Below are positions 28,001 to 40,000 of a DNA stretch of 64,000 nucleotides, one piece after another; position 1 is the first letter of the stretch; every line of letters begins with the position of its first letter. Location: positions 60,313,637 to 60,377,636 of the forward strand of contig NC_052504.1 of NCBI RefSeq assembly GCF_014356525.2. Direction: 5' to 3'. The position numbers and the translations under genes were made by a program. This DNA comes from Nilaparvata lugens (Eukaryota > Arthropoda > Insecta > Hemiptera > Delphacidae). The notes below the pieces were generated by a model. The model did not search any database and had not been told where the DNA came from. It saw nothing but the letters and a program-made list of their open reading frames with translations.

Positions 28001-31000
28001 GAGAGTGGCTTGAAAATTGCATTTTAATTTTTTTTTTGACTTACACGCTTATATCTTGGGAAAAATGCGTCCAACCGACATGACAAACTATTCAGAAATG
28101 AAACTTCTCTACAGTTTCAGTTGAGTGAAGTTTTGTGATATTTTCAACAGTTTTCGAGATATTCGCTCGTGAAAGTGAATTTTTTTAAAAAATAACAGGC
28201 TTTCATCCAATTCTTTGCTGTTCCAGGGCTTATAATTCTCCAAAAATGATTCATAAAAATGAATGCTTATCGTAGGTCAGTAGAGCATTGAATTCTCTTC
28301 AATTTGATGTATTATTTCACTCTTTCATGTTTTCCTTTCATTGTTATAGGCAGCTTCAATGTGAGGAAGGAATTTTCACATCTGCAACAAGTGTCAACTT
28401 AGCGGTTCCATACCTCTAACAGACGGGCTAGAGATGCGCACTTTTGCTATGTTTATGTTTACCTCCTAGCTGGACCCAATTGAACTAGAAAGTCAAAATT
28501 TGTAATCCAGACGTTCCCCTAAAATTTCATTGTCAAATTATTAATTGTTGCAAAACTAAAAATTCCACCCCCCTCCCACATTGAAGCTGCTATAACAATG
28601 AAAGGAAAACATGAAATAGAGAAATAATACATAAGATTGAAGAGAATTTAATGCTCTACAAACCTAAGATAAGCATTCATTTCGTTCAAGTCATGATTTT
28701 GTAAATTAATTCGTAAATACGGTACATACTTGTTTTGCACCTTTTCTCCATCATATCAGGAGTTTCAGTCTGTTCAATACGAGCAACTTTGTAGCCTTTT
28801 TCAACCAGCGTTGTAGCGAATCTTCCGTAAGCTATTTCTGGGAATCCGGAATGTGCAAAATCACCCTGTAAGATGGTCAAGTGGAATTTAAGAAATTTGA
28901 TAAACCATTTTTTCACAACAAAGTGACTTAAAATAAATTTCAGTTTTCACTAGGAAATTAAATAATTATTTCAATAAAAGTCGAAACAATGCTTCATACT
29001 GATTCAAGGTTTTACAGAAGTCTTTCTTATCATGTTCAAGTCTGTTTATAAATAACAGAATACAACGATAATGTATATTATTACCGTAAGAAATAAACAA
29101 CAATAGTTGTACAATACACAAATTAACTCTATGACTCTAAAATCCCACAATGATAATCTAAGTCTATTGCAACAAATAAAAGCCATGTCCACAACAATCG
29201 AAACTTTAGAGGCTGACAACAGGGCATTACGTGATGAAAATCGCCTGCTTAGTGATATTGTGAAAAATACCAACAATATAAAATGTCATAATAAGAATTT
29301 GAAACATCAAGGTTTTAAAGGAAAAACAAAGAACTCGTGTAAAAATTCGGTGACAAATGGTTGTGCGGGTGAGCCATTAGCTACTATTAAACCTATACAT
29401 ATATTTAGCGACAGTCACGGGCGAAATATACCACTTATAATAAATGAAAAGGCATAGGGCGCAATGTATCGGTTCCAGCTTCGAAGTTTTCTCCAACACA
29501 ACACCTTACAACATCTCGCCATGGAAGCTGGAAGCTCCTCGACGTGGTGCGCCTGGCTATCCAATTCAGGATGGAGACCTGAAATTGGAGAACTAAATAC
29601 GATACGCCCAGTTCCAAAGCCCTTCTTCTTCCTCCTCTCTTCACTCTTCTTCCCTTATCTGATGCTTTGGAACTTCTGTCACAGAGTTCTGGTTGCCGTC
29701 TAGGAGCTGGAACTCTATAAATCTAGAATGACACTTTTTCCATTGACTTTGCTGTGTGTCATTCTCACTTTATTCTGTCTGTCTGGCCTCTCTTGGCCAA
29801 TCTCTTCTTTCTTCTTTCCTGGCGTCTGGTGGCAGCCGGCCTTAAATTTCAAGCCAATTATTTCTCCTATCATGAACACTACGACCAATAGAGCGATTAC
29901 CAGGGCTGGGGCATTCCCCAGAAGCGATGAGACAGCAAATTCCAGGACTAGGGAATCCCCCTTAAGCGATGATCAGGATGGTGGAAATAATACTAGGACG
30001 TTCCCCAGGAGCGACGAAAATGTCAAAAGAGCTCCGCGTGCCACAAGAATGAGAATTTCAACATGGAATGTGGGCTCATTGACTGGACGCAGCACCGAAT
30101 TGGGCAAAGTATTAGAACGTAGAAGTATAAATATTTGTTGTATTCAAGAGACGAAATGGAAGGGGTCTAAATCAAGAAACATTGGCTGTGGCTACAGACT
30201 GGTCTATCATGGTTCTAGAGCGCAAAATGGGGTTGGAATTGTTGTGGATAGAGATCTGCAGGAGAGGATAGTGGAGGTGAATAGAGTTAGTGAAAGACTT
30301 ATGTCTATTAAATTCGCCCTAGATAATCAACCCTGCATGAATGTCATAAGTGCTTATGCACCACAGGCAGGATGTACAAGCATTGAAAAGGATACATTCT
30401 GGGAAGAAATGAATGATCACTTGTTTACTATTCCTCCCACTGAGATGAGGTATGTCTGTGGGGACCTGAATGGGCATGTTGGACAGACTACAACAGTCTA
30501 TAACAGAATTCATGACAACTATGGGTATGGTTCAATCAACATGGAGGGCGAAAAAATACTTGAGTTTGCATCAGCACATGATCTGGCTTTGATAAATACT
30601 TTCTTTTCCAAAAAGCAAGAACACCTGATAACATACAGAAGTGGAAATGCAGCATCACAGATCGACTTCATACTGTCTAATAGGGAGAGGCTTCAAACAT
30701 TTAGAGATTGTAAGGTCATACCAGGAGAACCTCTCACTGCCCAGCATCGAATCCTGGTTGCAGAATTTGACATGCCACATCCATTCAAAATAAAAAAGGA
30801 GAGAATTCCAAAGATACGCTGGCAAAAACTTTACAAAGATGAAGGTAGAAAATTTTCTTTGAGGTTGGAACAATACCTTCACTCTGAGTCTCCTGAGTCT
30901 AAAAATGAACCAGTTAGTGTCATCTGGAGCAAGCTTCAGGAATTCTGTCTGGTCACAGCCAGAACTTGTCTTGGAGTTTCGAAGGGAGCAGTTCAGGGTG

Positions 31001-34000
31001 GCAAAAATACAAGATGGTGGAAGCCAGAAATAGAGGCCAATCTGAAGGAGAAAAAGCTTCTTTTCAAACAGTGGCAGGGCAGCAAGACACAGGAAGACAG
31101 AGAAAAGTACAAACTCGAGTATAAAATAGCCAAGAGAGCAGTTGCACAGGCAAAAGCAGCTTCAGAGGAAGAGTTCTACAAAAAGCTTGAGACCACCGAA
31201 GATGAAAAATTAATATTCAAAACTGCCAAACAAAGACACAACAACTGTCAAGATATCAAAAAAGTAAAATTCATAAAAAATGAGGAAGGTCAACTTCTCA
31301 CTAATGATGAGGACATTAAACAGAGATGGAAAGAGTATTACAGTCATCTTCTGAATGAAACATTCCCAAGTGAGGCACTACCACCACTATCTCAGCCAAC
31401 AATGGGACCAATTCCACTCATTACGGTATAGGAGGTGCAAGTGGCTCTAAAAGAAATGGCTGATAATAAGGCATTAGGTCCAGATGAAATACCGGTGGAA
31501 ATGTGGAGAATACTGAATGGTTCAGGAGTGACATTTCTCACTGATGTCTTTAATGCAGTGTTAAGTGAAGGCATCCCAGATGAATGGAGAAAGAGCTATA
31601 TTGTCCCATTCTATAAAAACAAAGGAGATGTACGACTCTGCAAAAACTTCAGGGCAATAAAACTCATGTCACATACCTTCAAAATCTGGGAAAGGGTGAT
31701 CAACAAACGCCTTCTGGGAGTTACATCTGTAACAGAGAATCAGTGTGGATTTGTTGCTGGTAGGTCTACCACGGACGCAATACACTCTGTGAGGATTCTA
31801 GATGAAAACCACAGATAGAAAATCGGATCTACAAATGGTTTTCATTGACCTAGAGAAGGCGTTTGACAGAGTGCCCAGAGAGCTCATTTGGAGTGCACTG
31901 AGGGCACAAGGAGTCCCAGAATATTACGTACATGTGGTAAAAGACATGTATCGTGGAGCTAAGACAAAGGTGAGGAGTCCAGCTGGAACCAGTGAGGAGT
32001 TTAATGTGGAGGTTGGAGTGCATCAGGGTTCAGCCCTGAGCCCACTCCTCTTCAGTCTTGTGATGAACTACCTCACCAAAGAAACGCAAAATCCACCTCC
32101 ATGGGACATACTATAATATGCAGATGACATTGTCCTCATCAGGAAAACGTCAAGAGAGCTGCAACAAGCACTGGACCTGTGGCGTGAGAAACTGGAGGGG
32201 GCTGGCCTTCGAATCAGTAGAGAAAAGACAGTCTAAATGCATTGCAACTTTGGTAGAAATAATGACCAGGCTCACATACACCTTCAAGGTACTCCACTGC
32301 CAGTAGTTCAGAATTTCAAATATCTGGGCTCGATAATCAGCAATGATGGCAGCATAGATGCAGATGTTTCGAGTCGGATAAATACTGGGTGGATGAAATG
32401 GAGAGAGCTGACTGGTGTACTCTGTGACAAAAGAATGCCTGTGCACATTAAGGGAAAGGTATATAAAGCTACAGTGCGTCCAGCAATGCTGTATGGAGCC
32501 GAGTGCTGGCCGCTCAAAAAACAGCAGGAAGATAAACTCCATGTGGCAGAAATGAGAATGTTGAGATGGGCGGGGGGAGTTAGTAGGCTGGACCACATCA
32601 AAAACATTCATGTCCGGGGCAGTCTCAAAGTGACACCAATTTCTGAAAAAAATAATTGAGGGGAGACTGCGCTGGTACGGTCATGTTAACAGACGCCCGC
32701 CTAACCACATGACGAGGAAAGTGCTCGAGATGGAGCCGCAGCCAAGGGGCAGAGGCAGACCCCGCCTCACGTGGATTTCTCTAGTCCATAAGAATATGGA
32801 GAAATTGGACCTGGTAAATGAGACGACCCAAGATCGCAGGATCTGGCGACTGCGTGTTAGGAGAGCCGACCCCAAATAATGGGAAGAGGGCAAGGAAGAA
32901 GAAGAATAAATGAAAAGGCATCAGAGTCTAAGGTATTCGGAAGTGTAAAGCCGGGTGCTAAGTCGGAGGCTGTTCTGGACAGTTGTAACGAACAGTGCAA
33001 ATCGTTTTCGAAAAACGATACAGTGGTAATAATCAGCGGATCAAATGATGTATCATGCAATGAGGCGAAGCGGGCAGTCAGCACTATAAAAAGAACTGTC
33101 AGCGGACTCCATAATACTAATGTACTTGTTGCCAATCTTCCTCTTGGCTATGATATGATCTAATAGAAGGCCCGTGTGTGAATACTGAAATAAAAAAAAT
33201 ACTAATGAACTCATTAATAAATTAGCATACCGTTTCAGTAATGTAAAAGTTGTCGATTTGAGTACAGTAGGTAGGGGTTTCCACACTAAACATGGTCAGC
33301 ATGCTAGAGGTAAAAATTTTGTGAGTAATGAAATCATCAGATTGAGTGAAATGTTTAATTCTAAAAACTGTGTGTCTGAGATTATTGAGTTGGGCTGTGG
33401 GCATTTTGATAATAAGGGTAATTTTTTAGGATTCTACATTTAGGGAATACGAGTAGTCATACTACATATTATGATATAGACCCACAAATTGGAGTTACAA
33501 ATCATTTTCAAAGATTGAAAGATTTTAGGATTTTGAATGTTAGTAAAGTAGATAATGGCCCGACAGATTGTTACAGCAATATTTCAGGTTTGAATACATC
33601 TGGAGTGATTAATAAGCCTATTGAACGTTTTCTTAAAGAGAAATCTAGTAATTTTAAAATCATGCAAATGAATGCACAGTCAATTAGAAACAAACTTTTT
33701 AAAGTAGAGGCGGCGTGTGAAGAGGAAGATCCACTTGTTTTAAGTATCAGTGAGCATTGGTTGAGTAAGGATGAGGCCAATATTTATATGCCTTCTGGAT
33801 ATGTTTTTGGTAGCATCTATTGTCGTGAGCAATTCAGAGATGGAGGGGCTGGTATTTTCTTTGTCAAGAAAAACCTCAAATTTAAAATATTAAATATCAA
33901 TCACCTATGTGAAGAAAAAATCTGTGAGGCAGTTGCGATATTTTTAGTTTTTGTTAATGTTACTGTTGTCTCTTTATATAGGTCACCTGCTGGAAGTGTT

Positions 34001-37000
34001 GTTGAGTTCATGAAATCACTTGAAAATGTTCTTAATACTGTATATAATAAATCAAAGCCTAACACAAAAATATTCTTATGTGGAGATTTGAACATTGATT
34101 TTAATCATGTTAATAATTGTAGCAGCTCTCGGAATGTACTAAACTTACTTAAATCATTTGATATCTTCACAAATAATATGGAGGCTACAAGAGGTAAATC
34201 TTGTTTAGACTATATACTCACTAATCACCGCTCAGAATCTAGTGTAAGGGTCGAGGATTTTTCAATTTCTGATCACAAAGTTGTTATTTTTGAAACAGAG
34301 ATAAGACCTCAATATAATAATGACTATTCCACCTACAAACGTATCTTTCGAGCTTGTAATTTTATAAAATTTCAAAGGCATTTGAGTTTTATTGAATGGA
34401 CAACCGTTATATAGGGCCATAACCCTGACCAGAAATTCTGTGTTTTCCATGAAATATTGATGAAATGTTCTGACTTTTGTTTTCCTCTAAAAAAGAAAAC
34501 AGGAAGCATGCTACAAGTAGAGAGACGTGCGTACTGGTATACTGATTCCGTGAGAAACTTGAAGGAAATTACTATAGCTTATTATTAGTTTTATAGAGAA
34601 ACAGAATCAATGGAAGTATATATGATATATAAGAGGTTGAATGCTGAGTATAATAAGAGGATAAAGGAAGCTAAGCAATGTGCAACTAATAGACGCATTG
34701 CATCCTCAAGCAATGTCACTAAGACAGCATGGCAGATTGTCAAAGAAGCATGTAATACAAGTTCGTTTGATGCAATTGATATCGATCCAGAAGTATTCAA
34801 CAATTTCTTTTTAGATTCTGTGGAAGATATTGGGCCATATGAATAAAGTTGAGCATTTGCTTATACTTCTAAAATATGGAGCATTTGCTTCATTTTCTAT
34901 GAATAAACGTGAGCAAAACCTTTTGCTCATGCTCATCAAAAAAAATAGTTTTAGCATTTGCTCAAAAGTAAAAGCTTTTGCTCAAAATTGTATGAATAAA
35001 CTAGAACATTTGCTCAACTTTTGAAGCAAATGCTTCAAAAAAGGCGAGTCTAGTCTAGAGCAGCTTATCACCTTTTGCTCATAGTAAAATGGCTCAACTA
35101 ATTCGTATGAGGAAGAGAAAACTATATACCAGGCACGATAACAACCAATAGTTGTGAACTATAAAACTCTTTTTAAATTCAACCATGATATATATCACCA
35201 TTATCCCTACAAAAGAATAAATACAAAAGATAGCTGATATAAAGATAGCCATCACGAAATAGGTTATAGGCATTTAAGAAGATGAGAGTGTAGACGATTA
35301 TAAGAAGGTTATTGATATTATAAGAATATGCTGAAGATTATTATAGAGATGACATTTTTTCACGCTTATTTCAAAATTCTAAACTCAACTAACCTAAAAC
35401 TCTATTCATAAATAGAAAACAGAGCAGAAGACGCAAACACAAGTGGTGCACCCTATTTGCATATTTAGCGCTTCCGTGAGCTATAAAAACAAACTAAGGC
35501 TACAAAAGCGAATCAGCTGATGAAAAATCTCTAAAATACGTGAGCATTTGCTCCAGAGTTCAGGAGCATAAGGTAAGAGTAAAAGGTAAAGCTTATTCAT
35601 ATAAAAATGAGCAAATGCTTTTGCTTCTACCTTTTGCTCATGAGCAAAACCTTATGCTTCATGCTCTTGCTCATGAGCATTTGCTCTAGTTTTATTCATA
35701 TGGGCCAATGTATCTGCCACGAAATGTGATTTATCTTCCAGCCGGAATTATATTGCAAGAGCTGGTCGTGCTAAAGTTGATTTCATTTGGAATGAAGTTA
35801 ATGAATCAGAAGTGATTGATGTAGTCAGGTCTCTGTCAAATTCTAAAAGTGTAGATGTATATGGGTTATCGAATTGTTTTATCAAAGACATCATAATTAT
35901 CAAATTATCAAATAGTTATCATTTATCAAAGACTACTTGCAATAGTTCATCCATTAACTCTCTTAATTAATATTTGCATAGGATTTAAGGTTTTTCCTGG
36001 TTGTTTAAAAATAAGCAGAGTTATTCCTGTTTTCAAAAAAGGGGATAGGGGTAATGCAGGAAACTAAAGACCAATCAGTCTTATCCCTATATTGTCTAAA
36101 ATATTTGAAATAATTATTTTTAGGCAGTTTGTAAGATTCTTTGAAATAAATTAGCTGCTGTCTCCTATGCAATTCTGATTTAGAGCTAGCAAGTCAACTT
36201 CAGATGCAGTTGAACATTTAGTAAGACTGGTGATTGATGCTTTTGAGAAAAAAGAATATGCAATGCTAGTAATGTGCGACTTAACCAAAGCATTTGACTG
36301 CATACAGCATGAATTACTGCTAATGAAACTTGAGCACTATGGAATTAAAGGTGAATAACTGGCTCTAATTAAATCATACTTGGAAGGCAGAATAGTATGT
36401 GTTGGCGACAAGTTATCTCAAGAGGTTAGTGTCAGGTATGGTGTCCCCCAGGGATCTGATCTTGGGCCATTTCTTTTCCTGATTTCAATAAATGATTTAG
36501 CATATGTCTTACCCCAGAGCCCTATACTATATGCGGATGACACAACACTCATTGTACGGCACAAAGACTGCAATGTATTACAACAAATGGAAACAGTCAT
36601 ATTTAATGAAGCAAAGGAGTGGTTTGCAGCCAATAAATTGAAACTTAATATTGGAAAGACCTCAAGAATGATATGCAGTCTGCGCTCTGTAGATGAGCCC
36701 CAAGCACCTGCAGTACGGCTGCTAGGTTTCAACATAGACCCAAAATTGTCCTGGAGTGTTCATGAAGAGAATCTGTGTACAAGATTGTCAAGATCAACGT
36801 TTGTTCTTAGAAGACTTGGAGAGCAGCTATCAACCCAGCATCTAAGAATGGTGTATTTTGCTCTAGTTCAGAGTCATCTAGCTTATGGCATGCATTTGTG
36901 GCGTCATACAACCCACCTCAAGCATCTACTGCTTTACCAGAAGAGAGCAATTCAAACTATTTTTCATAAGAGTCAGCAAGAGACTTGTAGACCTCTGTTT

Positions 37001-40000
37001 ATTCAACTCAAAGTATTAAATGTATTCAACTTGTATATACTATGCTCTGTTCTGTATAAAAAAAGAACATGTCGTCTTATGTTCAACGTTCGCAGATACA
37101 TAGTTTTAATACACGATCTAGTCAGATGTTGCATCTTCCAAGATGTAGAACAGACAAGTCATATAAAATGTGTTTTGTGAATGGTGGTGTCAATTTATTC
37201 AACAAGCTTCCTGCTGGAGCCAAGAATGTTTCTAATAAAGCTTTAAAAATTGAATTATTTAGTTATTTGGTAGAAAGGCCCTATTACTCTATAGAAGAAT
37301 TTTTGAATTCCAACTGTGATATAACATTTTAGTTTATAGTACCTGCCCAAATTGATTTGAATTGATGTATTTTTATATTTATAAAATTTTTACTCTGTAC
37401 TTGACAATTTCTGTGTAAATTTATGTTTGACAAGATCTTATATTCATGTATATGAATCTATGGATCAAATAAATGAATTATTATTATATTCAATGATTTA
37501 GTGATTTTAAAATAAAAGAAGTTCTCCAATAGAACTCTCATTTTTATTTTAATGAGTGAGGCACATTATGAATGTTATCTTTTTGAAAGTAAGTTATCAC
37601 AGTCTACTCAACTTTTAGTACAAAAAACTATTTTGTATGGGAAAATTAAATTTCACATACTTTTTATTCCGAAGGTTGATTAACTACTGAGTTTGTTACA
37701 CAAACTTATAGAATAATCAATGAATGCCATTGAAAACAAATATAAAATTAATAAAACGAGTAGTATCATAGCCACCTCTAATACAGGTATTAGAGGTGGC
37801 TATGGTAGTATACAAAAATTGATTTTGAGAGATATGAAGACGCTGTACAGTTCAAGTGATAAGTACAGTAAATTGGATTAGAGGATAGTGCATAGTACAA
37901 TTAATCCACGAAATTGTGTTGTCTCTTAATCTAATGAGTTCAAATTTTACCTTCATGTAGGTGAGATTCAATTCATTGACTCCAATTACGGCATCCATGT
38001 GGAATAATTCATAGAACTTTCCAACTTTGAAAAACAGCACACAATCAAAATGTGTAGCTTTCATATCCCACCACTGCTTATGGGCCTGCAAAACCATACA
38101 TACATTGTTGAACATTTTGAGAATATTTCCAGTATAAATCGTGTAGTATCATTAATAATGGAATGATTCTCATACACCAAACATTCTAAGACTTTTTAGA
38201 CATAACTTGTTTACTATCCAAACAAAATGTGTTTTGTTGGTTTATGCCCACTAACGCTTTTGCTTGTGCGTGCATAATAAGATGAGATGCATCAAAGAAA
38301 CATGCACTCGATGGCTTGGCAGGATTCGAACCCACGACCAGCAAAAGGAATCTAGAAGAAAAACTCACAGGTGTCAGGGTTTTCTTGAATTCATCTGGTA
38401 TGTACAACGTCCTGGGATCATATTCCGGATCAGTAGTTTTTCTCTTTTTTGCATCTCTTAGTTTTTCTGGTTTCAGGAATTCAAATTTCAAATGCGCATA
38501 GTTGTCTATTTTGTCACCTAAAGCAGAAGACCCCTGGAACAATCGAAGAGATCGAAGAATATTTTAGAAATCTGGTACAAAAAAGAAGGCGCTTGAGCAT
38601 TAAATTACATCTGTGTATTACATGTTATTAAACATAAATGACCAGTCCATATAATGCAACTGAATAAAATATAGTAACTGTTCATCCACCAATCATCTGA
38701 TAAGGTTTAATTTTCGTGATCATAATGATGAAAGATTTCTTCAATAATAAATTATGAAAGTTGTAAGAAAATATTCGTCTTAAAAAATCGAACAAAGAAA
38801 ACTCCTACAGATGAGAAAGTTGAAAAAGATGCATGAAAGAGCCGAACAGTGGATTTTTTTTCTTGAGTAGATGACAGAGTGATCTTATATGCTTAGATTA
38901 ATTATACATTACCTCATTCACATACGGGCTGAAAGACGGTGTTACAGGAGTAGAAGAAGCTATCTTTGGTTTTGCTGGTGTATTAAAGCTTGACTCCAAC
39001 TTTTTGGAAACTTTTGAGTTTGTGGATTTTTCCTTTGAGTCCGTTGCTTTTCTTTTCTTCGACTGTAATAATAAGATGGTTAAATATCATGTTTCTGCCA
39101 ATAAATATGATTATTTATGTTTTTTCTGTGGTATCAAATCGAATTTTATATGACTATAAAAGGTAGAATGTAAAGTTTTGTACAGTGTGGAGATAATAAA
39201 GAAGGTTCGTCCTCGTGAAGAAAAATATATCATGGTTTATTCATCTATACAATAAGCACATTATCAAAATGATAGGGAGAGGAAAAATAAGGTAACCTTG
39301 TGCTATTCCTCTCCCAAATTTAGATAACACATAGTCCGAAATAGGTAAAATCTTGCAGTTCTTCAATTCAAAAAATTTTCAGTCCTCAAGTATTTTCACA
39401 AAGTAGATTCTCAAATTTAGATGATTCAAAACTGAACATACTTTGAAAGTGTTCACACATTTACCCCGGCTAGGCTAAACGTAAGTTGCATTTATACCAT
39501 TCAAAATTAATGTTTTTTAGAACAATCACAGATTCGAACTTGAATTGATTTAATTCTTTAGATCAGGGAATCTGAATCGAACATAAGATTGCTCTAACTA
39601 GAAATAGCGGTGGGAGTACAATTTGATACATTTGATTTTAACTGCTACAGCTCCTTCAATCTGAGATCTGAAAGATCATTATCACAATGAGTGAGAAAGT
39701 TACCATTGATTCCGAGAATAATTTCTAAAGGGAAAAACATGATAGGCATAGAGTTGTACTATTATAGTAAAAATACTATTGATGCTCTATTGATACCTAC
39801 ATATCTATTTCCATTTACAATACCTTCTTATTGGCGACTTCTTCTTCGCTTTCAGATTTTTCGCTGATGCTGTCTGATTCTTCACCAGATTCATCGCCTG
39901 AACTTTCATCATTATCTGGAAAATTTCATAGATTGATTTTCTTCCATTATTATTTGAGAAAAATATTATGATTAGCCTAAAATAAAACTATAATTACCTC

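Larger units (their letters stand above)
29080..37487 (+). mobile_element. CR1/Jockey-type LINE with two nested insertions (LINE C)
   Basis: Non-LTR retrotransposon with a gag-like ORF1 and an endonuclease-RT ORF2, plus strand, antisense to MSH6 in intron 6. It is interrupted by an RTE-like LINE at 29456-32904 and by a fold-back element at 34832-35706. ORF1 shows SGNH-esterase-like motifs ([21 protein letters not shown]), known from CR1/L2-type ORF1 proteins. The 3' end is ...caaataaatgaattattatt near 37487. Multiple stops mean it is dead. Confidence 0.88.

Noticed and set aside
38316..38501. ORF starting [12 protein letters not shown]
   Set aside because: A known-looking translation of tRNA-derived repeat sequence, running antisense into MSH6 exon 5.
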